From NCBI GenBank assembly GCA_000701625.1, contig KL370806.1, positions 1 through 64,000 of the forward strand: a DNA stretch of 64,000 nt, read 5' to 3'. Of the stretch, positions 1-8,740 are shown one piece after another. Position 1 is the stretch's first letter. Every line of letters begins with the position of its first letter. Under the pieces are notes generated by a model, which searched no databases, was not told the DNA's origin, and worked only from the letters and a program-made list of their open reading frames with translations. This DNA comes from Lachnospiraceae bacterium MC2017. Lineage in GTDB: Bacteria > Bacillota > Clostridia > Lachnospirales > Lachnospiraceae. The position numbers and the translations under genes were made by a program.

Positions 1-30
1 ATAAATCGTTAAGGAAAGAATCGAAGAAGG

Positions 31-82
31 TGCAAACGAAAAAGCAGTGCTCATCTATTCGATAACTGCCCTTTCGTTTGCA
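31..82. repeat. 18-bp imperfect inverted repeat, possible IS end hairpin
   Basis: Arms 31-48 (TGCAAACGAAAAAGCAGT) and 65-82 (ACTGCCCTTTCGTTTGCA) pair at 16 of 18 positions around a 16-base loop. It lies about 200 bases beyond the 3' end of the transposase, where an IS91 element would have its origin end. It could instead be a terminator, but no clear U-tract follows on either strand. Confidence 0.5.
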
Positions 83-234
83 TCAATTTCGATTTTTCCT
101 GGTTGAACAAAGCGCGTCCGGGTTGCCTGTATATATGGACTTTCAATCAGACCGCTTTTGCTCAGAGTGTAGCATGGATCCTCTGATAAATGTACTGTTT
201 TGTACAAGAAAACCACGATGATCGCATCAGAAAT

Positions 235-251
235 AAGCCTTTAAAAGGCTT
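235..251 (-). terminator. Short palindrome just past the transposase stop
   Basis: AAGCCTTTTAAAAGGCTT-like dyad: 235-242 and 244-251 are perfect complements around one base. It lies 30 bases downstream of the transposase stop codon. It may be a weak terminator or part of the IS end; the U-tract is poor. Confidence 0.3.
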
Positions 252-279
252 CACAGAATCCGTATTCATTTTTAAGAAA

Positions 280-1455
280 TCAACAGAGCAGATGTGGCTC
301 TGGCCGGAACAAAGATGGATCAGCACCTATCGCAATGATCTTTCCGCCACAGGACGAGCATTTACAGACATCCTTGTTATAGAGAAGGCGGATGATTGCC
401 GGTCCATCCAGATTCTTCAATCGGGACAGATATTTTTTACCACCAAGAAGATTCCGGCAAAGAGTAATCTTCCGGTTTTTGTTCCGTGAAGAAAGAAGTC
501 CATAGTGCCTGATCCGTACGAACCTTTTGGGCGGGACATGCATCAGAAACCGGCGTATGAATTCTTCACCGGTGATGGTGACTTCTTTCCATTGTCCCTG
601 GTTTTTGTAATCTTTTGCAGTAAAGGTGACAGTGCTGTCCGTCATGCTTTTAATACGGTAGTTGCTGATTGCTATCCGGTGGGTATACTTTCCAAGATAT
701 TTGATAACGGACTCTGCGCCATCAAACGGTTTCTTGCAGTAAGGGATCCATTCTTTGCTGTAACAGGAGTCCAGCAGTTCTTTGAACACATAGTGGTTTT
801 TAAAACACTCCGCGCTGCCGTGGAATTCAAGCTTTCCGTCTTCCCAAAGGTGTTTCAGCTCCGCAAGGTACTTGCCACGGAAAAGGCGCGAAACGACCCG
901 GATAGGAAGGAAGAAATCTTCTCCGTTGTCTTTCCAATGGTTTTTGGAGTCAAGACCACCGCCAAGGACAATGGCATGGATGTGGGGATGGAAGTTCATT
1001 TCACTTCCCCAGGTATGGAGAATGCAGATATATCCGATGTCTGCACCGAGATATTTATTGTCGGAAGCCAGTTCACGCAGTGTATCGGAAGATGCATGAT
1101 ACAGGGCATCATACAGAAGTTTCTGGTTGTTGTAGATGATCGGATTCAGCTCTTCCGGGACAGTAAAGACCACATGGAAGTATGGCGCATCCAGTACATC
1201 TTCCCGTCGGGCATCCACCCACTTCTCCTTTGGAAACTCCTGGCACATGGGACAGCACCGGTCACGGCAGGAATTGTAGTGAATTGAAATACAGCCGCAT
1301 TCTTCACAGACACTTACATTGATACCGAAGGCACCTGTCTTACAGTTCATGATGTGATAAGCTGCTTTTCTCTGGACTGCAGATAAGGAGTGCTTCTTTT
1401 CGAATTTCGGATAAAAGCGGTTAAAGACATCCTGAATTGTACATTCAGGGCTCAT
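280..1455 (-). CDS. IS91-family Y2/HUH transposase
   Basis: A 391-residue rolling-circle transposase that nicks single strands and attaches covalently through tyrosine. A Cys-rich zinc-binding domain occupies roughly residues 37-71 (C50, C53, C55, C63, C67, C68, C71). The HUH metal motif is HPHIH at 156-160. The paired catalytic tyrosines are Y253 and Y257 in KYLGKYTHRIAIS, which matches the IS91 signature. The length is typical and the frame is intact. Its ATG overlaps the recombinase stop in an ATGA, indicating translational coupling. The family call is firm; mobility now is not known. Confidence 0.93.
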   Translation of the reverse strand: MSPECTIQDVFNRFYPKFEKKHSLSAVQRKAAYHIMNCKTGAFGINVSVCEECGCISIHYNSCRDRCCPMCQEFPKEKWVDARREDVLDAPYFHVVFTVPEELNPIIYNNQKLLYDALYHASSDTLRELASDNKYLGADIGYICILHTWGSEMNFHPHIHAIVLGGGLDSKNHWKDNGEDFFLPIRVVSRLFRGKYLAELKHLWEDGKLEFHGSAECFKNHYVFKELLDSCYSKEWIPYCKKPFDGAESVIKYLGKYTHRIAISNYRIKSMTDSTVTFTAKDYKNQGQWKEVTITGEEFIRRFLMHVPPKRFVRIRHYGLLSSRNKNRKITLCRNLLGGKKYLSRLKNLDGPAIIRLLYNKDVCKCSSCGGKIIAIGADPSLFRPEPHLLC

Positions 1456-2300
1456 GCTTCACCGCCTTTATGCAGATCGTAAGGGCTGCGGATCCCAAGA
1501 AGGCTCTTGTTGCTGACATGGATATAGACTTCTGTCGATTTTGGATCCACATGTCCAAGCAATGCCTGAATGTATTTAATGTCAACACCATCCTCAAACA
1601 GATGACTGGCAAAGCTGTGGCGGCAGCAATGACTGGTGACCTTTTTAGTAATACCGGCTCTTTCTGCACTTTTCTTGAAATACTGATTGATGCTGTTCTT
1701 GTCAAGATAAGTTCCGGTCCATGAGCTTGGGAAAAGAATGTCTCTGGGCTTGCCACACTTAAACCAGTATTCGGTCAGTAAATCAAGGTTGTGATCAGAA
1801 AGAATCGTATATCGGTCCCGTCGGCTCTTGCTTTCGCGGACATGAATAGTTCTGTTAGCTCGGGATATATCGTCATAATGAAGATGTACGACTTCAGACA
1901 CTCTCAGGCCGGAAGAATACATGGTGGCAATAATCGCTTTGTGTTTAAGGTTGGGCGTATGATCAATAATACTCTGTATTTCATCCCTTGAAAGAACAGT
2001 AGGCAATGAGCGGTCAAGCTTCATCCTGGGAATGTCTTCATCGTCCCAATTCATCTTAAGAATTCGCTTATAGAAAAAACGGATAGATGAGTAATAGTGG
2101 TTATAGGTTTGCGGTGCCAGTCCACCTAGCCGCTTTTCTGTCAGGAATGCATCAACATCATCCGTCGTTAGGGCAGAGACATCTTTATTTACAGTGCGCA
2201 GGAAGTAGTCTACGGAATTGCAGTAAGCGTTGATAGTATTTTCTTTTAAGTTCCGCTTTTCCGCTTCGTTGCGGATCTGGGTAAAAATATCTTCGTACAT
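1452..2300 (-). CDS. Tyrosine recombinase (XerC/D-like) of the IS91 element
   Basis: A 282-residue phage-integrase-family recombinase. The N-terminal SAM-like core-binding domain spans about residues 1-95 and the catalytic domain about 100-275. The active-site set is visible: R133 in SSGLRVSEV, H224xxR227 in HCCRHSF, H250 in LLGH, and nucleophile Y259 in STEVYIHV. It breaks and rejoins DNA through a 3'-phosphotyrosine and may resolve intermediates of the neighbouring transposase. The ribosome binding site AAGGAGG lies 8 bases before the ATG but inside a strong hairpin (2305-2351), suggesting low translation. Intact. Confidence 0.93.
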   Translation of the reverse strand: MYEDIFTQIRNEAEKRNLKENTINAYCNSVDYFLRTVNKDVSALTTDDVDAFLTEKRLGGLAPQTYNHYYSSIRFFYKRILKMNWDDEDIPRMKLDRSLPTVLSRDEIQSIIDHTPNLKHKAIIATMYSSGLRVSEVVHLHYDDISRANRTIHVRESKSRRDRYTILSDHNLDLLTEYWFKCGKPRDILFPSSWTGTYLDKNSINQYFKKSAERAGITKKVTSHCCRHSFASHLFEDGVDIKYIQALLGHVDPKSTEVYIHVSNKSLLGIRSPYDLHKGGEA

Positions 2301-2304
2301 AAAA

Positions 2305-2351
2305 ACCTCCTTGATAGTAGTGTCTTCAGATACAACTACCTATCAGGAGGT
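2305..2351 (-). promoter_or_regulatory. 5' leader hairpin masking the recombinase Shine-Dalgarno
   Basis: Arms 2305-2322 and about 2332-2351 form a stem of some 17 pairs with one or two bulges and a loop around CTTCAGATA. In the minus-strand transcript the downstream arm contains the AAGGAGG of the recombinase gene, whose ATG is at 2298-2300. If formed, the stem would block translation initiation of the recombinase and, through ATGA coupling, of the transposase. Confidence 0.6.
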
Positions 2352-2596
2352 GCGTTGGCATCATAATTCCGATTGCGGAAGACGCCTGGAAATGCTATTG
2401 TTTTCATAGGCAGTGGGGCTTTCCGTATTCAGTTGTTTTGTGTGGTAACTTAACAATACCGAATTACGAAAAGTACTTCCACTGCTTTTTATTTGTCGCT
2501 AAAGAAAAACTGCGCCACAGCCCAGGCAGGCCATCGCGCAGCGATTTTGTTCAACTTGAATTGTCGGTCTACATTGTATTCCGGTTAATACGAATA
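2352..2596. other. Non-coding stretch beside the IS element
   Basis: No open frame of note on either strand. A short hairpin, TTCCG-ATTG-CGGAA, lies at 2367-2380 and may belong to the element's terminal region. The rest holds nothing I recognise. Confidence 0.4.
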
Positions 2597-3343
2597 TCAC
2601 TTTCCTGTAAGTTTTAAGAATTTCTTATCGTTCATTTGCTCGTTTGTAACATACTCCCCATCATGGAATAACGCATAATTCGTGATCGGTGTCGGTGCAT
2701 TCTGTGCTTCTTCTTTGCTTTCAAGATGTATTGCCTTGAATGCAATACCATTTTCTTTTGCCGTCTGCTCCAAAACCGGGACATATTTTGCATTGAACGG
2801 GCACTGATTCGTATAGTACAGAACATATCCCTTCTCTTCTATATGCGGATGTTTTGCACATTCCTTAAACACCGGAGCTTTTGCATTTTTATCGAACGGC
2901 ATATACCAAAGCTGAATACCATTATCAGCTTCATCGCTCACGACAAATCCTTTGTACTTCAGAAACTTCGGATCAGCCAGAAACGGTTTCTTCTTTGAAG
3001 CGCAAAGAATACAAAGCCCTTTTTTCCCCTTTTCCTTACTATCCTCGATGCAGGCAGCAAGTAGATCAGTAGAATATCCATGTCCTTTTAAAGCCCCGGA
3101 CACCCAGAGACAGTCAATGTACATATATCCATCTGCCTCTATCGGAATCCATGCGTCTTCCGCCGGGATATATTCGATAAAGCACTTTCCGCGCTCTACG
3201 CTCTTTAGGAAAACAAGTCCTTCATCAAACCTCTCCGAAAGCCATGCCTTCTTAGAAGAAACCTGAACATCCTTATTATTTGATATCGCGCAGCAAATAT
3301 GCTCCTCTTCGAGGTTATCTTTTGTTACATGAACATATTCCAT
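2597..3343 (-). CDS. YoaP-like GNAT acetyltransferase
   Basis: About 248 residues. The N-terminal half is a GNAT fold, with a conserved strand ending in DCLWVSGALKGHGYSTDLL, the acetyl-CoA loop region. The C-terminal 100 residues resemble the YoaP domain, including YYTNQCPFNAKYVPVL. The frame is open five codons further upstream only through a TTG; the ATG at 3341-3343 is preferred because AAAGGAG ends a few bases before it. Substrate unknown. It stands alone between the IS element and a decayed regulator fragment. Confidence 0.8.
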   Translation of the reverse strand: MEYVHVTKDNLEEEHICCAISNNKDVQVSSKKAWLSERFDEGLVFLKSVERGKCFIEYIPAEDAWIPIEADGYMYIDCLWVSGALKGHGYSTDLLAACIEDSKEKGKKGLCILCASKKKPFLADPKFLKYKGFVVSDEADNGIQLWYMPFDKNAKAPVFKECAKHPHIEEKGYVLYYTNQCPFNAKYVPVLEQTAKENGIAFKAIHLESKEEAQNAPTPITNYALFHDGEYVTNEQMNDKKFLKLTGK

Positions 3344-3359
3344 GACCGCTCCTTTCAAT

Positions 3360-3660
3360 AATATGCCTCACCCATCTGATCGTAGCTGCCTTTAATAATA
3401 CAACTTGCAACGTTTACTTCAGGAAGAGTTTTAAACTTCACATGTTCCGTATCGTTATAAGAACCACTCACGAAAACCCGCTGACTTCGCAGATTGGTAT
3501 ACCGGAAGCACGATTTCCGAAAGTCTTTCACCGAATTCCTTTTCGGAAAGTCCCGGCCTATAAAGCCGGCCCTCCACCATTGTGGAATTTAGATGCTTCT
3601 TTTTTACCTTCTCAAATTCATTACGGATTCTCTCATATTTCCATACCATCTGATAAACTA
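3360..3660 (-). pseudogene. Remnant with GyrI-like effector-binding domain fragment
   Basis: Two overlapping minus-strand frames. One holds 64 codons from 3649 to 3455. The other, from about 3500 to 3360, reads VKFKTLPEVNVASCIIKGSY then DQMGEAYY and stops. That second stretch resembles the start of GyrI-like effector-binding domains found in MerR and AraC regulators. No intact start, DNA-binding domain or full fold is present, so this is read as a broken regulator. The domain match is by eye only. Confidence 0.5.
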
Positions 3661-3671
3661 GTCGATCGTAT

Positions 3672-4037
3672 TTATATCACTGTATACCCAGACTTCTCCA
3701 GCACTGATAATGCTCTGATAAAATTTTCAGCCTTAACCAGAATATAATCTGTATTATATGTAGATACCGCAAATATCCCTATCTTATTATCAGCTAATAT
3801 GCCTGAAATCTTTGACAAAATTCCAATAAGAAAAAAATCCAGTACTCCCTGTATCCGAAACGCTCTCCAGCCATCGTCTCTTTCCAACGTATCGGCAGGA
3901 ATATCCTCTGTTTTACAAACAAGAGATATTTCCTCGTCTGTTTTTCCCACAAAATAAAAACTCTTTGTAACATCAATATCTGCGTCATTTTTTAATTTAC
4001 ATACTGTAAAATCATATGGTATTACCTTTAATTCCAT
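3672..4037 (-). CDS. ACT-domain protein (CASTOR-like)
   Basis: A 121-residue protein with tandem ACT-type folds. The C-terminal half reads GVLDFFLIGILSKISGILAD followed by NKIGIFAVSTYNTDYILVK, the hallmark of amino-acid-binding CASTOR/ACT_7 domains. Proteins of this family bind amino acids or other small ligands as stand-alone sensors. GGAGA lies 8 bases before the ATG. The neighbouring amino-acid ABC transporter is decayed, so a functional link can no longer be tested from context. Confidence 0.8.
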   Translation of the reverse strand: MELKVIPYDFTVCKLKNDADIDVTKSFYFVGKTDEEISLVCKTEDIPADTLERDDGWRAFRIQGVLDFFLIGILSKISGILADNKIGIFAVSTYNTDYILVKAENFIRALSVLEKSGYTVI

Positions 4038-4224
4038 AAAATCATTCTCCGGATGTACGTTTTCTCATATCAACTCGTTACGCTTCCTTCATCATTACCG
4101 TCTGATCTTTTATTCTGTCTAATTTCATTATTCAATTTCCCCCTCATTTGTTAAAGATGTGATTTTTTTACCCAAAAGATCTGACGCTTAACATTAACAG
4201 CTAGCATTTTTATTCAATGTTAAA

Positions 4225-4282
4225 ATAAAATAAATGCCCTATAAATGCAACGTGTTTTTGTGTTGCATTTACAAGGCATCAA
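4225..4282 (-). terminator. Rho-independent terminator after the decayed ABC operon
   Basis: Arms 4234-4251 and 4262-4279 pair at 16 of 18 positions around a 10-base loop. On the minus strand the stem is followed by a T-rich run (TTTATTTTATTTT). It would end transcripts from the ABC transporter remnants. Confidence 0.7.
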
Positions 4283-4367
4283 AAAATTGAATGTAACAAT
4301 TAGTTACCCTCTGATTCCCGCTTTTTTACGACTACAGATGTCGTTTCTGAAAGATCCATCTCTGTTT

Positions 4368-4665
4368 TTAGATCACATAGGAATCGACCGGCATGATCCT
4401 AGATAGAAACTGCTTTGTACGTTCTTCTTCTGATATCCAGGATTTCTCCCTTCTTCGCCCTCTTAAATTCAAGCTCCTTTTCCCCCATTTTCAGAGAGCC
4501 TTCATCTGCCTTTTCAAGGAAATTAATACATCTTAAAAGCGTCGTCTTCCCCGATCCACTGGGTCCTAATATAACAACAACCTCCCCGTCTTCCACACTT
4601 ATAGACACATCCTTCAGAACTTCCAGCTTGCCGAAGGATTTTTTCACATGCTTTAACTCGATCAT
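4368..4665 (-). pseudogene. Amino-acid ABC transporter ATPase with large internal deletion
   Basis: The first 80 codons are a normal polar amino-acid ABC ATPase (GlnQ/HisP type) with Walker A GPSGSGKTT. After LDIRR the frame shifts. In another frame the C-terminus of the same family follows directly (EERTKQFLSRIMPVDSYVI, stop at 4368-4370). About 140 residues, including Q-loop, signature, Walker B and H-loop, are gone. The junction lies in an AGAAGA run, which fits a deletion between short repeats. The product cannot hydrolyse ATP. Confidence 0.85.
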
Positions 4666-5216
4666 ATTGCCAGCCTCCTGTATCTCGCACTTCGCTTTTC
4701 AATGATCTTCCCAATCTGTTCCACAATGACTACCAGTCCCCAGTATATTGCTGCTGCAGCTATATATCCTTCGACATAGCTATAAGTCTGAACACAGGGA
4801 ATTAGTGCTCCGTTCATTACTTCATACAGTCCTATGATCGATACAAAACTTGTTCCCTTAATGGCTCCAACAAGCCAATTTGTCATGCCCGGCAATACCA
4901 CAGGCACGATCTGCGGCAATATTATCCGTCTCAATGTGCCAAACTTAGTAAGACCTATTGCATATCCAGCCTCGAACTGAGTTTTGTCTATCGTCCTGTA
5001 CGCTCCTCTAAAAGTCTCGGATATCATACAGGAGTAACTCAGAATGAGCGTGAAATATGCTACAGAATTAAAATTGGCATCCCTTATGGTTTTTGTCGAA
5101 CCGAAAAAACTCACGACATCCGTGTAATATGTAGTAAATAAAAGGTAATACACATTAACTGCAAGTATTATAGGAATTCCAAGATAAACTGTTATAAAAC
5201 CAGAAAAAAATTGCAC
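4662..5216 (-). pseudogene. Amino-acid ABC transporter permease, 5'-truncated
   Basis: About 184 residues of a HisM/GlnP-type permease. The EAA loop is visible (EAGYAIGLTKFGTLRRIILP). The usual first transmembrane segment and start region are missing, and the frame opens at a GTG with no ribosome binding site. It overlaps the ATPase remnant by four bases, the original operon arrangement. No solute-binding protein gene remains nearby. Since its ATPase partner is deleted, it is judged non-functional. Confidence 0.7.
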
Positions 5217-5356
5217 ATATAGAACATGATCTGTATTTCTACATTTTTATAGAATTAATTCAGAAATATACTATATAATGACTTCAAAGGGTAACTGTAC
5301 TTATGGCCCATACTTACATATTCCAAATTAATAAATCAAAATGCAGGAGAAAGTGT

Positions 5357-6319
5357 ATGAAAATTGTTGCAGCAGATATCGACAGTGTAGGATCAGACCT
5401 TGATTTCAGGATATATGATGATCTTGGAGAGGTTATTTATTATGATGACTGTATAAACGATGACAATGCCGGTGAAAGGATGCCCGGCGCCCAGGTTCTT
5501 CTCATAAACAAGAGCAAGATTACAGAAAAAGTTCTGGCTCAGTCTCCTGATCTAAAACTGATCTGTGTTTTTGCCACTGGATACGACAATGTAGATCTGG
5601 ATGCATGCAGGAAATACGGAGTTAAACTTGCTAACGTAGTAAATTACTCTACCGACTCTGTAGCACAGCACACCTTCGCACTTTTATTCTATCTTATGGA
5701 AAATCTCCGTCACTACGATGAATTTGTAAAGGATGGAAGCTATGCCGATCAGCCACACTTCTGCTGCATTGATATTCCGTTTTCTGAACTCGCAGGTAAG
5801 ACTTATGGAATTGTTGGAATGGGTAATATTGGGAAAAAAGTGGCCTCTATTGCCAAAGCCTTTGGTGCCGAAGTTATTTTTTATCCTTCCAGCGGTCACA
5901 GTGATTACCACGAATACAGGCAGGTTTCTTTCGACGAGCTCCTTGAAAAGTCCGATATAATTTCTCTGCATTGTCCGCTTAGTGATCTGACACGTGATCT
6001 CTTTGACATAGAAGCTTTTAAGAAAATGAAGAAATCCGCTTATCTCATCAATGTTGCACGAGGTGCCGTAGTCGTAGAAAACGATCTTTACGAGGCACTG
6101 AAAAACGGAGAGATAAGAGGAGCTGGCATAGATGTTCTTAACCCTGAACCTATGCGTAAGGACTCAAAACTTTTGGAAATCCAGAACAGCGGTAAACTGA
6201 TAGTGACACCTCATATGGCCTGGGGAAGCACTGAGGCAAGAACCAGATGTCTCGAAGAAGTAAAGAAAAACGTGCTTGCATGGCAGCACGGAGAAGATAG
6301 AAATATTGTTTGTTCTTGA
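5357..6319 (+). CDS. D-isomer-specific 2-hydroxyacid dehydrogenase
   Basis: A 320-residue NAD(P)-dependent dehydrogenase that interconverts 2-oxo acids and D-2-hydroxy acids. The Rossmann motif is GIVGMGNIGKKVASIAKAFG. The family signature NVARGAVVVENDL is present, followed by the catalytic Glu and the His in VTPHMAWGS. The nearest relatives are probably hydroxypyruvate/glyoxylate reductases, but the substrate cannot be told. The ATG at 5357 is chosen over an upstream one because CAGGAGA lies 7 bases before it. A TATAAT lies at 5274-5279. Transcribed divergently from the decayed permease. Confidence 0.88.
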   Translation: MKIVAADIDSVGSDLDFRIYDDLGEVIYYDDCINDDNAGERMPGAQVLLINKSKITEKVLAQSPDLKLICVFATGYDNVDLDACRKYGVKLANVVNYSTDSVAQHTFALLFYLMENLRHYDEFVKDGSYADQPHFCCIDIPFSELAGKTYGIVGMGNIGKKVASIAKAFGAEVIFYPSSGHSDYHEYRQVSFDELLEKSDIISLHCPLSDLTRDLFDIEAFKKMKKSAYLINVARGAVVVENDLYEALKNGEIRGAGIDVLNPEPMRKDSKLLEIQNSGKLIVTPHMAWGSTEARTRCLEEVKKNVLAWQHGEDRNIVCS

Positions 6320-6357
6320 CATACTCCCACAGCTTAATTGAAAAATGAAAACCGGAA

Positions 6358-6405
6358 GCGCCCGGAATAGATATGGATAATGTATATTTCCATAATTCCG
6401 AGCGC
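6358..6405. repeat. Imperfect hairpin between convergent genes
   Basis: GCGCCCGGAA and ATGGA on the left pair with TCCAT and TTCCGAGCGC on the right, leaving an internal bulge and loop. It lies between the 3' ends of the dehydrogenase and the alpha-galactosidase. It is probably a bidirectional terminator, although no strong U-tract follows. Confidence 0.45.
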
Positions 6406-6511
6406 CTGATCATGTTGTTAACTTTTCTTCATCTGATAGAGTCTCGTTCATGCTGCCGGTTCGATATCCCAATATATCCAAAGTCAAATATTCTTCCTAT
6501 CCGTGCTCAAC

Positions 6512-8740
6512 TCAATCTTCACCTATAAAATGTGCTTGCATGCTTGGATAAATATTCTCGAAATATCCATTTCTGATAAAATAATTCGAAAACGCAAATC
6601 CGCCATTCATCAGAGCCTGTCCTGAAATCTTTTCTCCTGTCTCCTCCAGGCGATACTCTTTATCTGCATCCAGCCCTATCAGTTTTACAAATGGTATCTT
6701 CTGATTAGCTTCCTTATTTTTTACCACCAGATTTACCAGAGCCTCCGATCTGTCCTTCGCTACAAAAGACCACGCAGTAAAGAAATCTTTATTACATTCA
6801 TTTTTCAATCTATAGTAATTTCCATGATGCATGAGTTTGTCATACTTATGGAAAGCCTCGATCTGAGCTCTGATTTCATCATCATTGTCTATCTTAGTGA
6901 CATCAAGCTCATATCCAAAAGTCCCTGACTGTGCCACTATTCCCCTTGTCTTAAATGATGTGATCCTTCCTGTCTGATGGTTAGGTGATGCAGAAACGTG
7001 AGCTCCCATAGCGCAGGCCGGGTAACCATAAGATGTACCCTCTTGAATTGATAATCGTGCTATCGGATCTGTGTTATCCGAAGTCCATATCTGCGGGCAA
7101 TAGAATAACATGCCTGCATCAAATCTTCCGCCACCGCCTGCACATCCTTCTATCATAAGATCCGGAAATCTGTCTAACAGACGACTTAACAAACTATATG
7201 TACCAAGAATAAATTTGTGAGAAATCTTTCCCTGCTCCTCATAACCCGTTACAGAAGAATATACATTTGCAACAGAACGATTAAAATCCCATTTTACGTA
7301 CTGGATATTTGCACTGTCTAAAATCTTGCTTATGGATTCAAACAGATAATCCTGCACATCAGTCCGCGACATATCAAGCACTAGCTGATTCCGTGAAATC
7401 ATCGGATTTCTGCCCGGATCCTTTAATGCCCAGTCAGGATGCTCTCTAAACAAATCTGAGTTTTCATTTATCATTTCAGGCTCAAACCAAAGCCCAAATC
7501 TCATACCTTTGCTGTTTGCAAAATCAGCAATTTCTTTTATTCCACCTTTCAGCTTATTCTCATTAACAAACCAGTCTCCGAGACCTGCATCATCATTGTT
7601 TCGTTCTCCAAACCATCCATCATCAAGAACAAACATGTCAATTTTTAACTGACTGGACTTATCTATGAGTTTCTTGATCTTATCATCATCAAAATCAAAA
7701 TATGTAGCTTCCCAGTTATTGATAAGAACCGGTCGCTTCACATCATAATATTTAGCATCGATAACATTTTCTCTGATAATGTCATGATAAATATTGCTAA
7801 GACCATTAAGTCCTGCATCAGAAAACGCCAGTATCATTTCCGGTGCTGTAAATTCTTCACCAGCTCCCAGATTCCAATTGAAATTAGTGTCATTAATACC
7901 TGCTACCAGGCGAATACTGTCAAGGGAATCTTTTTCAATTTCAAATTTATGATTACCTGAATACATCATCATAAAACCAAAAACTTCCCCTGTATTTTCT
8001 GTAGCAGTCCTATCAGCAAGAATGACAAACGGGTTATTATGATGACTGGACATTCCTCGCTTTGATGAAACAGTGATTATGTCATGATTAATTGCCTCAC
8101 GTTCAAACTGTCTTTCATTACAGTGCTTACCCTGGAAATGAATAAGATCAAAGTCTGCATACGGAAAATCAATCGCCATGCTTGATGCTTTATTAAGACA
8201 TATACTCATTTCACCTGCGTTCTTAATAATAACAGTTCGTGTAATTACATCTTTACTTTCAAAAACACCGTAGCAGAGTTTTACTTCCAGTTTTATAACA
8301 GGATCTTCTAAAACAATCTCCAGTGTATCAACATCTTCATCCTTTGCCAGATTTCCATTCTTTCCTCTTACATAAGGAAGTTTCTGCAAAGTATATTTTC
8401 CTTTTTTGATACTGTGCCTACTATATCTAAGGTCACAGCTAAAACTACCGTTTTCACTTTGCAGCTGAATAGAGCCGATCCTATAATCTCCAACATTATT
8501 AGTTGTATATTCCTGCGGCAAAGTATCATGAGATATATCTCTTTTCGCTCTGTTGTCATATGGATTCCCAGAAAGGGCTCTATCAGAAGAACTATCCAGA
8601 TAATTCATATTACTCTGCCCTACCGGAGCTCCATAATAAAGATGCTTCAAAATCCCGATCTCGTTTATACCAATCTGGTATTCACTATTTTTCGTAGTTA
8701 AGCCAAAAACTCTTTGCTCTTTATCAAATCTTATGCTCAT
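6512..8740 (-). CDS. GH36 alpha-galactosidase
   Basis: A 742-residue retaining alpha-galactosidase acting on melibiose, raffinose or galactomannan side chains. The N-terminal beta-sandwich covers about residues 1-330, then a TIM barrel with FVLDDGWFG near 371. The nucleophile is D485 in YVKWDFNR, and the acid/base is D555 in WTSDNTDP. The motif EGCAGGGGRFD lies between them. Length is normal for bacterial AgaA/RafA and there is no signal peptide, so it is cytoplasmic. It overlaps the upstream remnant by ATGA, and the divergent AraC gene at 9586 is the likely regulator. The sugar transporter expected beside it is missing. Confidence 0.95.
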   Translation of the reverse strand: MSIRFDKEQRVFGLTTKNSEYQIGINEIGILKHLYYGAPVGQSNMNYLDSSSDRALSGNPYDNRAKRDISHDTLPQEYTTNNVGDYRIGSIQLQSENGSFSCDLRYSRHSIKKGKYTLQKLPYVRGKNGNLAKDEDVDTLEIVLEDPVIKLEVKLCYGVFESKDVITRTVIIKNAGEMSICLNKASSMAIDFPYADFDLIHFQGKHCNERQFEREAINHDIITVSSKRGMSSHHNNPFVILADRTATENTGEVFGFMMMYSGNHKFEIEKDSLDSIRLVAGINDTNFNWNLGAGEEFTAPEMILAFSDAGLNGLSNIYHDIIRENVIDAKYYDVKRPVLINNWEATYFDFDDDKIKKLIDKSSQLKIDMFVLDDGWFGERNNDDAGLGDWFVNENKLKGGIKEIADFANSKGMRFGLWFEPEMINENSDLFREHPDWALKDPGRNPMISRNQLVLDMSRTDVQDYLFESISKILDSANIQYVKWDFNRSVANVYSSVTGYEEQGKISHKFILGTYSLLSRLLDRFPDLMIEGCAGGGGRFDAGMLFYCPQIWTSDNTDPIARLSIQEGTSYGYPACAMGAHVSASPNHQTGRITSFKTRGIVAQSGTFGYELDVTKIDNDDEIRAQIEAFHKYDKLMHHGNYYRLKNECNKDFFTAWSFVAKDRSEALVNLVVKNKEANQKIPFVKLIGLDADKEYRLEETGEKISGQALMNGGFAFSNYFIRNGYFENIYPSMQAHFIGED

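Larger units (their letters stand above)
31..2351 (-). mobile_element. IS91-type insertion element carrying a tyrosine recombinase
   Basis: Two minus-strand genes, a tyrosine recombinase and a Y2 transposase, overlap by four bases and are flanked by hairpins at 31-82 and 2305-2351. IS91-family elements move by rolling-circle transposition, have no classical terminal inverted repeats and end in subterminal hairpins, so exact ends cannot be fixed here. The boundaries given are the two hairpins and are an inference. An accessory tyrosine recombinase upstream of the transposase is known in some members of this family. Confidence 0.6.

Noticed and set aside
505-1287. 260-codon plus-strand frame opposite the transposase
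   Set aside because: It is the shadow of a well-supported HUH transposase, with no ribosome site or domain.
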